Shown: positions 19,876 through 27,245 of the stretch, in pieces | How positions within the stretch are numbered: position 1 is the first letter of the stretch | Layout: every line of letters starts with the position of its first letter | Source: a virus | DNA length: 39,581 bases | Reading direction: 5' to 3' (one strand) | Virus record (IMG/VR): IMGVR_UViG_3300038856_000054 | Coordinates: 1-39,581 of that record | Position numbers and translations under genes: made by a program | The notes under the pieces: generated by a model | Told to the model about the DNA's origin: nothing | The model's database searches: none | The model's input: only the letters and a program-made list of their open reading frames with translations

Positions 19876-20178
19876 CGCGCCTGCTGCCCCTGCTGCTCGT
19901 CGGATGCGCGTCCTCGCTGCCGCCCAGTGCCGTCCCGCTCTCGAGCGCGGAGCAACAGGACCTCGGGCGCGCCGTCACGCTGTGGCGCGCTGCCGGTCTG
20001 GCTGGACCCCGACACGCGCCCCGTGCTGGTGCTGGCAGCGGGCGCACCCAGGCGCGTCTGGCAGCACGAGGTGATTCACCTGCTGGCGTTCTGCTCGGGG
20101 CTCAGGGGCGACCTGGGGCACCAGGACGGGCGACTGTGGCGTGATGGCGTGCTGGGCGATTGGAGGCGTGATGAGTGA
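19872..20178 (+). pseudogene. Lipoprotein with HExxH motif, split by a +1 shift
   Basis: The 5' frame starts at ATG 19872 (ATGA overlap) with a lipoprotein signal, MTRLLPLLLVGCASS, and continues as protein to about AVTLWR (~19983). There it turns into Arg/Gly-rich shadow running to 20144. The +1 frame becomes protein-like from about 19985: ALPVWLDPDTRPVLVLAAGA, then VWQHEVIHLLAFCSGLRGDL, then GHQDGRLWRDG to a stop at 20178. HEVIH plus a downstream H is a zinc-metallopeptidase pattern. The two halves fit one secreted lipoprotein of about 100 residues. A +1 frameshift, an indel or a decaying gene would explain the split. Confidence 0.55.
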
Positions 20179-20530
20179 GCCGAGCGAGAGGGATGAAATG
20201 CGCTGGCTGCGATTCCAGCAGACATGCGAAAACGTCCAGGGCTATCGCAATCGCGCCGAACTGGCAAAAGTGTTCTACGAACACCTCAACGAGCACGCAG
20301 CCGAGGCGGTGCGGGCCGAGCGGGAGAAGGCCGAGATGTGCGACGGATGCGCCGGTACGGGCGAGGCGCTGAGCGGGCCCTGCGGGTGCGGCGGGACCGG
20401 CAAGGCGTACGACATGCTGCGCCACGTGCGCCTGGCTCTGCATGCGGCCGAAAGGGAGCGGGATGAACTGCGGGAGAAGACTCGATCGCTCCCGCGTGAG
20501 TTGGTGGTGTACTTGCGCCACGTCACGTAG
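20171..20530 (+). CDS. DnaJ-like zinc-ribbon plus coil protein, 119 aa
   Basis: ATG at 20171 overlaps the end of the HExxH frame by 8 nt. A helical N-terminus (ERDEMRWLRFQQTCENVQGY, LAKVFYEHLNEHAAEAVRAE) is followed by CDGCAGTGEALSGPCGCGGT, which is two CxxCxGxG-type zinc units, and a coiled C-terminus (ALHAAERERDELREKTRSLP). Function unknown. The ERERDEL helix recurs in the gene at 10182. Confidence 0.7.
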   Translation: MSEPSERDEMRWLRFQQTCENVQGYRNRAELAKVFYEHLNEHAAEAVRAEREKAEMCDGCAGTGEALSGPCGCGGTGKAYDMLRHVRLALHAAERERDELREKTRSLPRELVVYLRHVT

Positions 20531-20576
20531 ATGCACTGTATCGCAACGAACGCGCCCGCAGCGAGGACGACACCCC

Positions 20577-20801
20577 ATGACTGACGACGACGTGAAGCGG
20601 GCGCGGAAGGTGAGCCGCGTGGAGGTGAAGATTACGGCCGATGAGAAGTGCCTTCGGTGCGGCGGGAGGGGGCTGCGCTGGCTGCGAAAGGCTTTCCATT
20701 CAGCGCCTGAATGGCAGTTGTGCGAGTGCGTCCGACCCGCTCCCCACACGGATGCTGGGGCGCCAGCCATGACGGCCCGCGACGACAGGGGGCGGCGGTG
20801 A
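20577..20801 (+). CDS. Small zinc-ribbon protein, 74 aa
   Basis: ATG at 20577 follows GAGGA by about 10 nt. A basic strand region (KVSRVEVKITADEKCLRCGG) carries the first Cys pair and LCECVRP the second. The C-terminus is polar and probably disordered. The gap 20531-20576 is too short for another gene. Confidence 0.65.
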   Translation: MTDDDVKRARKVSRVEVKITADEKCLRCGGRGLRWLRKAFHSAPEWQLCECVRPAPHTDAGAPAMTARDDRGRR

Positions 20802-21076
20802 GTTGGCGAGACGAGATACAGCACTGGAACATCCGCGAATGGGCTCAGGCAGGCGGCGGAAACTGCGAAGACTGCGGGCATTCGATGAGCGACCACAGGG
20901 AGACGGGCGGGTGCACTGCCATGGATGTGGTCGGGTCGAGCGTACCGGGAGCGATCGGGTCGTTCCGGCGGCCATGTGAATGCGTGCTCGGACGACGTGG
21001 CGAGATGCCGTCTACGTTTGCGCAGCTGCTGGAGGCGATGAACAACCCCGACCCCAGCGGCACAGGGCGGCGATGA
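20798..21076 (+). CDS. HWNI-motif Cys protein, 92 aa (GTG start)
   Basis: GTG at 20798 overlaps the previous stop (GTGA). It begins SWRDEIQHWNIREWAQAG, very similar to the start of the minus-strand protein at 21825-21980 (DWRKQIVHWNIQDWAKAQ). It continues with NCEDCGHSMSDHRETGGCTA and a later CECVLGRR, which may bind zinc, and a short helix (STFAQLLEAMNNPD). Function unknown. Confidence 0.65.
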   Translation: MSWRDEIQHWNIREWAQAGGGNCEDCGHSMSDHRETGGCTAMDVVGSSVPGAIGSFRRPCECVLGRRGEMPSTFAQLLEAMNNPDPSGTGRR

Positions 21077-21270
21077 ACTGGCGTGGGATACGGCGCCGCT
21101 TCATCGAATGGGCCACCGTGCGTTTGCGGTGCCGGTATTGCGGGCAGGAGTACCCGCCATACGTGGAGGGGATGGTTTCCTGGTGGCGCGCATGCCCTGC
21201 TCAGCCCCCGATCGCCATCTACGTCCATGGACAATGGCACCCCGCGGCGCGGCGGTGCGAGCGCTACTAG
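21073..21270 (+). CDS. Last gene of rightward operon, 65 aa Cys protein
   Basis: ATG at 21073 overlaps the previous stop (ATGA). The protein is basic and aromatic: NWRGIRRRFIEWATVRLRCR, YCGQEYPPYVEGMVSWWRAC, then YVHGQWHP. Two CxxC-like elements suggest a zinc ribbon. It ends 21 nt before the converging late operon. No clear terminator is visible in 21271-21291. Confidence 0.6.
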   Translation: MNWRGIRRRFIEWATVRLRCRYCGQEYPPYVEGMVSWWRACPAQPPIAIYVHGQWHPAARRCERY

Positions 21271-21291
21271 GGCCACTCGCGCGGCGTGTCG

Positions 21292-21828
21292 TCAGTCCTC
21301 GGGTGGCGCATCCTCCAGCGGCGATACGTCCGGCGTAACGACGGGCGCGGCGCCTTCCTGCGTTCGGGGTCCTTCCACCGCCGTGCCAGGGCCATCACGA
21401 GATCGCGTGCTGTCAGTCGGAGCAGGTCCCTGATTCGCATCGTCCACCTCCAGCAATCGCAAGATGCTCTTCTCCGCCGTCGTCACGGCCGTCACGAGCT
21501 CGCCCACGCCGCGCATCAGGTCGCCGTAGCCCGCGACGCCCGCATGGACGTCTTGCAAGAGGTCCTGCGCGTCGGCGTACTTGCGCTTGGCCACGTCCAT
21601 GACGGCGCGTGCGTCCCGCAGGTCCTTCGACTCGATGCCCTGGGCGTCCGCGATCTCTTCCGCCGCGAGCATCTGCCCGTCGGCGCGTGCCATCCGCTCG
21701 CCGACCATGTTCAATGTGTTCTGCGCGCTGTTGGCCACGTGCTCCGTTTCGAGCGGCGTCGGGGCGTGCACGCAGCCCACCGCGGTGGCCAGGATGGTCA
21801 GCAGGGTCGAGAGTTTCAGTTGCTTCAT
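21292..21828 (-). CDS. Lipoprotein, last late gene (possible outer-membrane spanin)
   Basis: ATG at 21828 follows GGAGG closely. The signal is KQLKLSTLLTILATAVGC, a clear lipobox (AVGC), with Cys ~19 as the lipidated residue. The mature part is helical and Ala-rich (SAQNTLNMVGERMARADGQM, RDARAVMDVAKRKYADAQDL), followed by an acidic Pro-rich disordered tail (TPDVSPLEDAPPED). An outer-membrane lipoprotein at the end of a late operon fits an o-spanin-like or superinfection role; the family is not identified. Confidence 0.65.
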   Translation of the reverse strand: MKQLKLSTLLTILATAVGCVHAPTPLETEHVANSAQNTLNMVGERMARADGQMLAAEEIADAQGIESKDLRDARAVMDVAKRKYADAQDLLQDVHAGVAGYGDLMRGVGELVTAVTTAEKSILRLLEVDDANQGPAPTDSTRSRDGPGTAVEGPRTQEGAAPVVTPDVSPLEDAPPED

Positions 21829-21980
21829 GCCGCCTCCACAAAGTGGCATCCCGTGAATCGCCGGCTCATGACCGTCATCGTTCCGGTCAGGCACCCGGTG
21901 CCCACGATGCATTGCTGCGCCTTCTGCGCCTTCGCCCAGTCCTGAATGTTCCAGTGCACGATCTGTTTTCGCCAGTCCAT
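21825..21980 (-). CDS. HWNI-motif small protein, 51 aa
   Basis: ATG at 21980 lies 2 nt after the previous stop; its stop overlaps the lipoprotein start (ATGA). The sequence DWRKQIVHWNIQDWAKAQKA aligns with the N-terminus of the plus-strand protein at 20798, and the part after it (CLTGTMTVMSRRFTGCHFV) shares a similar M-S-x-R-x-T-G-C order. No ribosome site is obvious, so it is probably coupled to the gene before. Function unknown. Confidence 0.6.
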   Translation of the reverse strand: MDWRKQIVHWNIQDWAKAQKAQQCIVGTGCLTGTMTVMSRRFTGCHFVEAA

Positions 21981-21982
21981 GG

Positions 21983-22177
21983 TCAGCACCATGGCGTGCA
22001 GCGGCGGCACGAGCAAGAGAGCCAGTACCAGCTGCCGGTCTCCAGACCATCGAAGATGCAGCCGGGGCTGAATGGGACATGAGGGGTGAAGTCGAAATGA
22101 ATCTTGATTGGCCACGGCGCGGCCAAGCCATCATCGCGTCCCGACTCCCAAGTGTTGTCCGTCTTGTTGCTGTTCAT
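21983..22177 (-). CDS. Small aromatic protein, 64 aa
   Basis: ATG at 22177 has GGAGGA 7 nt upstream. The product contains WPIKIHFDFTPHVPFSPGCI, then LETGSWYWLSCSCRRCTPWC, with four Cys at the end. No family is recognised. The ribosome site and tight spacing make it credible. Confidence 0.6.
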   Translation of the reverse strand: MNSNKTDNTWESGRDDGLAAPWPIKIHFDFTPHVPFSPGCIFDGLETGSWYWLSCSCRRCTPWC

Positions 22178-22248
22178 TCTGAGTCCTCCAGGTGGCGCAC
22201 GGGCTGCACGGGGTCATAACGCCCGCGAGGAGGAGGGTCCTCGCCCAT
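22174..22248 (-). CDS. Possible 24-codon ORF containing a hairpin
   Basis: The frame encodes MGEDPPPRGRYDPVQPVRHL and four more residues and ends overlapping the next start (ATGA). It lacks a ribosome site. A perfect 7-bp hairpin (22225-22231 with 22238-22244) lies within its first codons, so this gap (22178-22264) may instead be a regulatory or termination element. Confidence 0.3.
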   Translation of the reverse strand: MGEDPPPRGRYDPVQPVRHLEDSE

Positions 22249-22264
22249 GCGCCGGCTGCAGGGC

Positions 22265-22588
22265 TCAGCGCCTACGCCGTCGGTTGCCCTCCTTGAGTTC
22301 CGCCTTGATCTCTCCCAGCGCTTCGGCCACTACCTGCTTGTACGCGTCCGAGGCTTTGTCAGAAGCGTTCATGCGGGTGAGGATGACGGCCTGTTGTCGT
22401 TCCAGCGCCTGCACGGACTCCCGCATCTTCGTCAACTCTGACCGTGTGGTCTCGTTGCTGTTGGCTGTGGCGTTTGTCATCCATCCCATCGCGGCAACAA
22501 CCACGGCAGCGATACCGCCGCCAGTCGCGGCTGTCTTGGCCGCCGGCCCGCTCATCATGCTTTTACGGAATGGGTCGCTGTCGCTCAT
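22265..22588 (-). CDS. Single-span membrane protein (possible holin or spanin)
   Basis: ATG at 22588 is 5 nt after GGAGG; a GTG three bases earlier is too close to it. A short N-terminus is followed by one hydrophobic segment (TGGGIAAVVVAAMGWM, ~22-37) and a long charged helix (ELTKMRESVQALERQQAVIL, EALGEIKAELKEG), ending RRRRR. One span plus a coiled coil fits an inner-membrane spanin or a class III-like holin. With the lipoprotein at 21292 it could form the lysis membrane unit; this is inferred from order and topology. Confidence 0.6.
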   Translation of the reverse strand: MSDSDPFRKSMMSGPAAKTAATGGGIAAVVVAAMGWMTNATANSNETTRSELTKMRESVQALERQQAVILTRMNASDKASDAYKQVVAEALGEIKAELKEGNRRRRR

Positions 22589-22601
22589 CACCGCCTCCCC
22601 A

Positions 22602-22937
22602 TCACCTCACCCGCGCTGCGCTAGCGTCCCACTCGCCGTCACGCTCCACGCGCCCGCTGGTGTCGATCGTGACGTCCTGGCCCCGCACCTGCACCACCTG
22701 CCCGTCCAGCGCCAGCACGCGCTCCGTCACCGGGTAGGCGTACAGCTCGCGGCTCGGGTGCTTGCGGACGCGTGCATGCCGTATCGTCCAGCCGGGTCCC
22801 GGAATGCTGCGATCGATCTCGAAATGCCGCCCGCCGCCCACGTGGCGCCCATCCCGCACCGGGTAGCCGAGCGCGGTATCGACCGCATCGCGAATCAGCT
22901 CCATGTCGGCGCGTGCGCCCTCGAGTTGCTCTGCCAT
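22602..22937 (-). CDS. Hypothetical late protein, 111 aa
   Basis: ATG at 22937 overlaps the previous stop (TGATG). It begins with a helix (AEQLEGARADMELIRDAVDT) followed by a strand-rich basic part (HFEIDRSIPGPGWTIRHARV, RVLALDGQVVQVRGQDVTID). Its place right after the LamG-like protein suggests a minor tail or fibre accessory protein. No family is recognised. Confidence 0.65.
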   Translation of the reverse strand: MAEQLEGARADMELIRDAVDTALGYPVRDGRHVGGGRHFEIDRSIPGPGWTIRHARVRKHPSRELYAYPVTERVLALDGQVVQVRGQDVTIDTSGRVERDGEWDASAARVR

Positions 22938-23746
22938 CAGATGTCCGTAATGGTGGTCCAGGTGGTGCCGTGCAGCGCCGCCATGTATTCGCCGATCGTG
23001 TTGATGTCGGCTTCGTCCAGTGAGCCGTCCCACAGCGAGAGTTCGGCAACCCGCAGATACGAGTTGTGCTCGAGCGACACGCCCGACGCTCCCACCAGCG
23101 CGCCGACAGAGAACGTGTCGATCGACAGCGAGCCCACGTTGAATGCGGCGCTGATCTCGTTACTGCCGCCGTTCACGTAGGCGCGAATCGCCGTGCCGGC
23201 GGGTGACCGGCGCCACACCACCACGCTCTTGGTGCCATACCCGTTGGTGCCGGTGCGGGTAAACGTCGAGGTGCCGTCGTCGATGACGGCCCGGACCGAT
23301 GTATCGTTGACGCCGCAGTACAAGTAATTGGTGTCTAGATCGACATCGCTCCAGGCAAGCGCCACGCCAACGCCGCTCGAATGGTCGGTGTCGGCCACGA
23401 ACATTGCCGTCCAGGGCTGGTCCTCCCCTGCCGCAAGCGCCACCACGCCTGCATCCGTCGTGGTGAGGTTGTCGGAGTCGGCGATGTCGAAGTACAGGGC
23501 AGGCGTCCCGAAACTAGCGCTCACCCGTTGGGGCCGCTCGGCTTCGGTCGACTGCGCCAGGACCGCGCCGCCGATCTGGTCCGTCCAGGCCGTCACGCCG
23601 CCCGCGCCCAGCGTGACGCCAAGATCGCCACGCCACCATGCCGTGTGGGTGCCGACGTCCGGGATGGTCGGCAACGGCACTCCACCGCCACCACGCGCGC
23701 CAGGGCGCCGAATGAGCCCACTGCCAACCTGTCTGCGATCGACCAT
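22937..23746 (-). CDS. LamG/concanavalin-like tail or capsid-surface protein, 269 aa
   Basis: ATG at 23746 overlaps the previous stop (TGATG). After a Gly-rich N-terminus the chain has the ordered strands of a LamG-like lectin domain: TAWWRGDLGVTLGAGGVTAW, TDQIGGAVLAQ, PALYFDIADSDNLTT, WTAMFVADTDHSSG, SVVVWRRSPAGTAIRAYVNG, and the usual close LRVAELSLWDGSLDEADINT. LamG-like domains in phages bind sugars on the host surface. It probably acts in adsorption as part of the tail fibre or spike, though no trimerisation or shaft region is visible. Confidence 0.7.
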   Translation of the reverse strand: MVDRRQVGSGLIRRPGARGGGGVPLPTIPDVGTHTAWWRGDLGVTLGAGGVTAWTDQIGGAVLAQSTEAERPQRVSASFGTPALYFDIADSDNLTTTDAGVVALAAGEDQPWTAMFVADTDHSSGVGVALAWSDVDLDTNYLYCGVNDTSVRAVIDDGTSTFTRTGTNGYGTKSVVVWRRSPAGTAIRAYVNGGSNEISAAFNVGSLSIDTFSVGALVGASGVSLEHNSYLRVAELSLWDGSLDEADINTIGEYMAALHGTTWTTITDI

Positions 23747-24315
23747 CAGAGCAGCGGCGCACCGCCCCCTGCGTACCACCAGGTGTACTTGAGGGCCGGC
23801 GTGGCGATCAGGTTCATGTGAGTGACGCCCGTCCCGTAGCCGGCGTAGAAGTAGTAGTGCGTTCGCCCTGCGTAAAACCCGCTCTCTGCCGGGTCCGTAA
23901 CGCTGGAGTCGCCCACGTTGACGTTGAAATCGTTGTCGCACACGAGCCCGATCAGGTAACGCACGACCGATACCGCTTCGGGCACCAACTCACCATCCAG
24001 CACGATGTCCGGGTCGCCCCGAAGCGTCTGCAACCCCTCGTCGGGGTAGCGGCACACGTAGCCGGCCGGCACCCAGTGGCCCGGCAGACGGCCGGGGTTC
24101 TGCGCGTTTGCGCCCACCACGTACTGTCGCCCCACCGGGGGGCTGCGCAGCAGGTAGTTCGGCACGGCCGTGCCGCCCGCGATGGGCCCGCCATTGATCG
24201 CCACCGCACCGGTTGCGGTCGCGGCGCTGGCGCTGCCGTCATTCGCGTTGGAGGGCTTGCCGCGCAGAAACGCCACGTCCCTCATGATCTGGTCGCCGGT
24301 CAAGAGCACGCTCAT
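23746..24315 (-). CDS. Structural protein of unknown type, 189 aa
   Basis: ATG at 24315 has GGAG 8 nt upstream. The chain is Gly/Ala/Tyr-rich with a collagen-free low-complexity start (SASAATATGAVAINGGPIAG), then strand-rich segments (GRQYVVGANAQNPGRLPG, HWVPAGYVCRYPDEG) and an aromatic end (THYYFYAGYGTGVTHMN). The composition fits a virion surface protein. It is the first gene after a strong hairpin and precedes the LamG-like gene. No family is recognised. Confidence 0.65.
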   Translation of the reverse strand: MSVLLTGDQIMRDVAFLRGKPSNANDGSASAATATGAVAINGGPIAGGTAVPNYLLRSPPVGRQYVVGANAQNPGRLPGHWVPAGYVCRYPDEGLQTLRGDPDIVLDGELVPEAVSVVRYLIGLVCDNDFNVNVGDSSVTDPAESGFYAGRTHYYFYAGYGTGVTHMNLIATPALKYTWWYAGGGAPLL

Positions 24316-24340
24316 CTGTCCATCTCCGATTTAGGGGGTG

Positions 24341-24372
24341 GCCCCCGCCCGCAGGCTACCACGGGCGGGGGC
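24341..24372 (-). terminator. Strong GC stem-loop between fibre genes
   Basis: A perfect 11-bp stem (24341-24351 with 24362-24372) with a 10-nt loop lies between the decoration-like gene and the next. It lacks a T tract on the minus strand. It may attenuate or process the late transcript, lowering expression of the downstream genes relative to the upstream ones. Confidence 0.5.
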
Positions 24373-24392
24373 TCGGCACCTCAGACCACCGA

Positions 24393-24860
24393 TCAGGTAC
24401 GCTGCACCGAGAACGTGGCAGGCGTCACACACGCGGTGGAGCTGTTGCCGTTCGTCACGACCTCCAGCGCATCGTTGGCCGCCAGCGTGTTGGCCGCGGT
24501 CGCGGTGTCGGAGTCGACGTCACCCGCCGCCGAACCCGACTGAGTTACCGTGATGGAGATCCCGGTGATCGCCACGTCTTCGATCTCCGCCGTCACGGTC
24601 GCGTCAGCAGACGTGATCGCGTTGGTGATGACGGTGCGAAGCTCGGTCACGAGCCCCGCGGCCGGCGCCGCCACGAACGCACTCGATGAGGTCGAGAGAG
24701 TCGCCAGTTGCGTCATGAGGTAGAACTCGCCGATCGGAAACGCGTTGCCGGCGCTGTCGACCTGCTGCAGGTAGCCGTTGGCGTCCACCTGCAGCCGTTC
24801 GTGATCGGAGTCGACCGATGCGCTGGTCGCTTCCTTCTTCAGATTGATTCCGGTTGCCAT
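24393..24860 (-). CDS. Decoration or head-fibre-like protein, 155 aa
   Basis: The sequence resembles a repeated family of phage surface proteins: AFVAAPAAGLVTELRTVITN, AITSADATVTAEIEDVAITG, ISITVTQSGSAAGDVDS, then ANDALEVVTNGNSST. Members are annotated as head-fibre or decoration domains. The N-terminal ~50 residues probably attach it to the capsid. Start ATG at 24860 has only a weak ribosome site. Function in capsid stabilisation or surface display is inferred. Confidence 0.65.
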   Translation of the reverse strand: MATGINLKKEATSASVDSDHERLQVDANGYLQQVDSAGNAFPIGEFYLMTQLATLSTSSSAFVAAPAAGLVTELRTVITNAITSADATVTAEIEDVAITGISITVTQSGSAAGDVDSDTATAANTLAANDALEVVTNGNSSTACVTPATFSVQRT

Positions 24861-24898
24861 CTCTACTGTTCTCTACTTTCCGCGCGGCTTGGTTGCTG

Positions 24899-25480
24899 TC
24901 ACTCCACGAACTCACCGTTCGTGATGAGGTTTCCATCCACCTGCAGGCCGCCCACCACGTGCAGCTGGTAGTCGTCCGGGATCGTGACCGTGCGGTCATG
25001 CGTGATGGTCTTGCGCTGCATCGACAGGTTGACGTCTTCATGCGTGGGCTCGAACTGGAGCTCACCATCGAGCGTCATCTGGCCCTCCAGCGTCATCTCG
25101 CCGCGCTGCACGAGCGTGTCTTGCATCGCGACGTGCTCGCCCGTGTCGTCCTGCCGGAATTCGATCTGCCCGTTGACCGTCAGGGGCGCGTCGACGATCA
25201 GCTCGCCAAACACGATGTGGTGCGTGTTGGCCGTGATCTCAGTTGCGCTCAAGACGTGCTCGGTGTCCTCGCGCAACGTCTGCCCCCAGAAGGCGCGTGG
25301 CTTGAAGGGCCCCGAGACCGTCTCCCAGTTGCTCGGGTTTTCGCCCGTGCCGATTGGCCGCCACAGCATGCGCGTATCGCGCTGGTAGGCGTGGAGCTTG
25401 CCCTCGTGGGCCAGTTGCCACTCGATGTTGCTGATCGGGTAGCTCTCGCGTTCGTTCTTGCTGTCGAAAAATAGCATCAT
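24899..25480 (-). CDS. Beta-repeat tail fibre-like protein, 193 aa
   Basis: GAGG precedes two adjacent ATGs (25480 and 25477). The C-terminal half is built of short strand repeats ending in Gly: LIVDAPLTVNGQIEFR, RGEMTLEGQMTLDGELQFEP, DYQLHVVGGLQVDGNLIT. These recall the beta-helical shafts of fibres. The N-terminal ~75 residues contain Trp-rich segments that may anchor it. A host-contact or accessory fibre role is inferred. Confidence 0.65.
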   Translation of the reverse strand: MMLFFDSKNERESYPISNIEWQLAHEGKLHAYQRDTRMLWRPIGTGENPSNWETVSGPFKPRAFWGQTLREDTEHVLSATEITANTHHIVFGELIVDAPLTVNGQIEFRQDDTGEHVAMQDTLVQRGEMTLEGQMTLDGELQFEPTHEDVNLSMQRKTITHDRTVTIPDDYQLHVVGGLQVDGNLITNGEFVE

Positions 25481-25484
25481 GGCT

Positions 25485-27245
25485 CTACCTCGCTGCGTAC
25501 TGGATTGCGGCGTTCATTTGCTCGACGTCACCCCTCAGGGCCGCTTCTCTAACCTGTGGCGTCAGTTGCCCGAACGCTTCCGGGTCCTGATCGATGGTGG
25601 CCAACACGGTGGCGGGGTCCATGCTGGATCCCGACGGGGCGCCTGCGGTTGCGGCCACACCACGACGCAAGGGGCTGGAGGCCGCTGTGGGTACGCGCGT
25701 GCGCGCCAGGCGGGAAAGGCCGCGCTCGGCGCCCCGTAGACCCGTAGCGGTCGCGGCGTTGCCGTAACGCTTCACTCCCTCCGACGCGAGCGCCGCGCTT
25801 GCGCCGCCCACCAGCCCTTCCACGGGGTTTCCGGTCATGACGCCACCGCCACCGACGGCCGTTCCGCTGATTAGTGACTGCATCGAAAGCGCTTGGTTGC
25901 CGGCCTCCCGTGCGGTGCGCTTGCTGGCCGCGTTCAGCGCGAATGCGGCCGCCTCATACTCCCGATTGGCTGCCTGCAGGGCCTGGGCCACCTCGCCCTG
26001 GCCGGCGTCCTGCAATCCCGCGTCCATGCGGCCACGCAACTGACCGGCGAGCTCCCGGTACCGCTCTGCAGCGGCCCCCGCCGCCGGGTCCGCGAAGCTT
26101 GCTTTCTGGTTGCTCCATACCTTGGAGTCGAGCCACTTGCGCAACTGGTGCGCTTGGGCAAACGACAAATCTGCGTCCTGCATGAGGGCCGAAGCCGTGC
26201 GGGAAAGCTCGTCGGCCTCGTTCTGCACACCCGGCAAAGAACTCATGCTGCGCAGCTGTTGCGCCTGCGCATCGATCGCTTCGGCGACGGGCTTGAGGTT
26301 GACCCGTACGCCTGCCTGGGTGGCAGCCTCGTTCAGGTCGCCAATTTGCTGGCCGGCCCGCTCCACCACAGGAGCCGCGCGCTCTGCTGTGGCCTGCCAC
26401 GACCGGATGCCACCAAGCCCCGAATCCTCCATCTGACGCGCCATCTGGTCGGCGCGTGCAGGCCCCTTGGATTTCATCAAGTGCGCCACATCAGATCCGT
26501 ACGCGCCCGTAGCGCCCAGCCGCCGCCGGGAAGCTTGCTGGCCCACGCCGCGCCTGAGCGAATCCAGCCCCCGCCCCACAGCCTGTGTGGCGCCCGGAAT
26601 AAGCGGGTTCAGCGCCGCCCCGGACACCATCCCAAACGCCGTGTCACCGGCCAACTGCAGGGGCGTCTCGGCCTCGCTGGCCCCAGACGAGTAGGCGCCA
26701 CCCAGTAGCCCGCCCTCGGCCATCAGGGCGGCTGTCGCGGTCGGCGCGGCCGCAAGGCTGAGCGGCAGCGTGACGGCACCAGCCGCGCCGGCCTCCAGCA
26801 GCGGGCTCGCGACCGGATGGGCCTGCCGCTCCTGCTCAAGCTCCTGCTGGGCGCCCGCGCGCCCGACCCGATAGTCCTCGCCCTGGCCACCGGTGGTCTG
26901 CTGGGCGCCCGTGCCGCGCTCGAGCGTGCGGGGGGTGCGGGTAGGGATAGGTAGGTTCGGGTCGCCCGTCATCTTGCGAGCCAACCTGTGAAACCACGGC
27001 ACACTGGCGGCCACCTCGGGCGCCTGCGCGTAGCCCTCGCCCGTCATCTCGTCTGAGCGCGCCAGAGAGGCGCCGTGCAGCACGGAGGCCCCAAGCCCCG
27101 GGTCTGCCGATTCGGGGGCCTGAGCGCGCCGTGGGGGCGTACTGGGGGGCGCAGTGGTGACCTGCGGGGCCGTGACCGGCTCCACCTCCCACTCGCCGTC
27201 ATCCGCGAGCGCCTCGACCTCCCACTCGTCATCAGGATCCGGCAC
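25485..27245 (-). CDS. Ejection/internal protein with hydrophobic segments, 586 aa
   Basis: GTG at 27245 follows GGGAGG and overlaps the previous gene by 14 nt. The N-terminal ~150 residues are acidic and Pro-rich. Two glycine-rich hydrophobic stretches (AGAAGAVTLPLSLAAAPTAT, then LISGTAVGGGGVMTGNPVEG) flank a long helical coiled-coil middle (~255-440). This plan is typical of internal virion proteins that are ejected with the DNA and form a channel through the envelope in podoviruses (for example P22 gp7/gp16/gp20-type roles). No sequence-level homology is claimed. Confidence 0.6.
   Translation of the reverse strand: MPDPDDEWEVEALADDGEWEVEPVTAPQVTTAPPSTPPRRAQAPESADPGLGASVLHGASLARSDEMTGEGYAQAPEVAASVPWFHRLARKMTGDPNLPIPTRTPRTLERGTGAQQTTGGQGEDYRVGRAGAQQELEQERQAHPVASPLLEAGAAGAVTLPLSLAAAPTATAALMAEGGLLGGAYSSGASEAETPLQLAGDTAFGMVSGAALNPLIPGATQAVGRGLDSLRRGVGQQASRRRLGATGAYGSDVAHLMKSKGPARADQMARQMEDSGLGGIRSWQATAERAAPVVERAGQQIGDLNEAATQAGVRVNLKPVAEAIDAQAQQLRSMSSLPGVQNEADELSRTASALMQDADLSFAQAHQLRKWLDSKVWSNQKASFADPAAGAAAERYRELAGQLRGRMDAGLQDAGQGEVAQALQAANREYEAAAFALNAASKRTAREAGNQALSMQSLISGTAVGGGGVMTGNPVEGLVGGASAALASEGVKRYGNAATATGLRGAERGLSRLARTRVPTAASSPLRRGVAATAGAPSGSSMDPATVLATIDQDPEAFGQLTPQVREAALRGDVEQMNAAIQYAAR

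Noticed and set aside
22937-23746. Diversity-generating retroelement acting on the LamG-like protein
   Set aside because: No reverse transcriptase motif (such as xxDD) and no template/variable repeat pair were found in the window.
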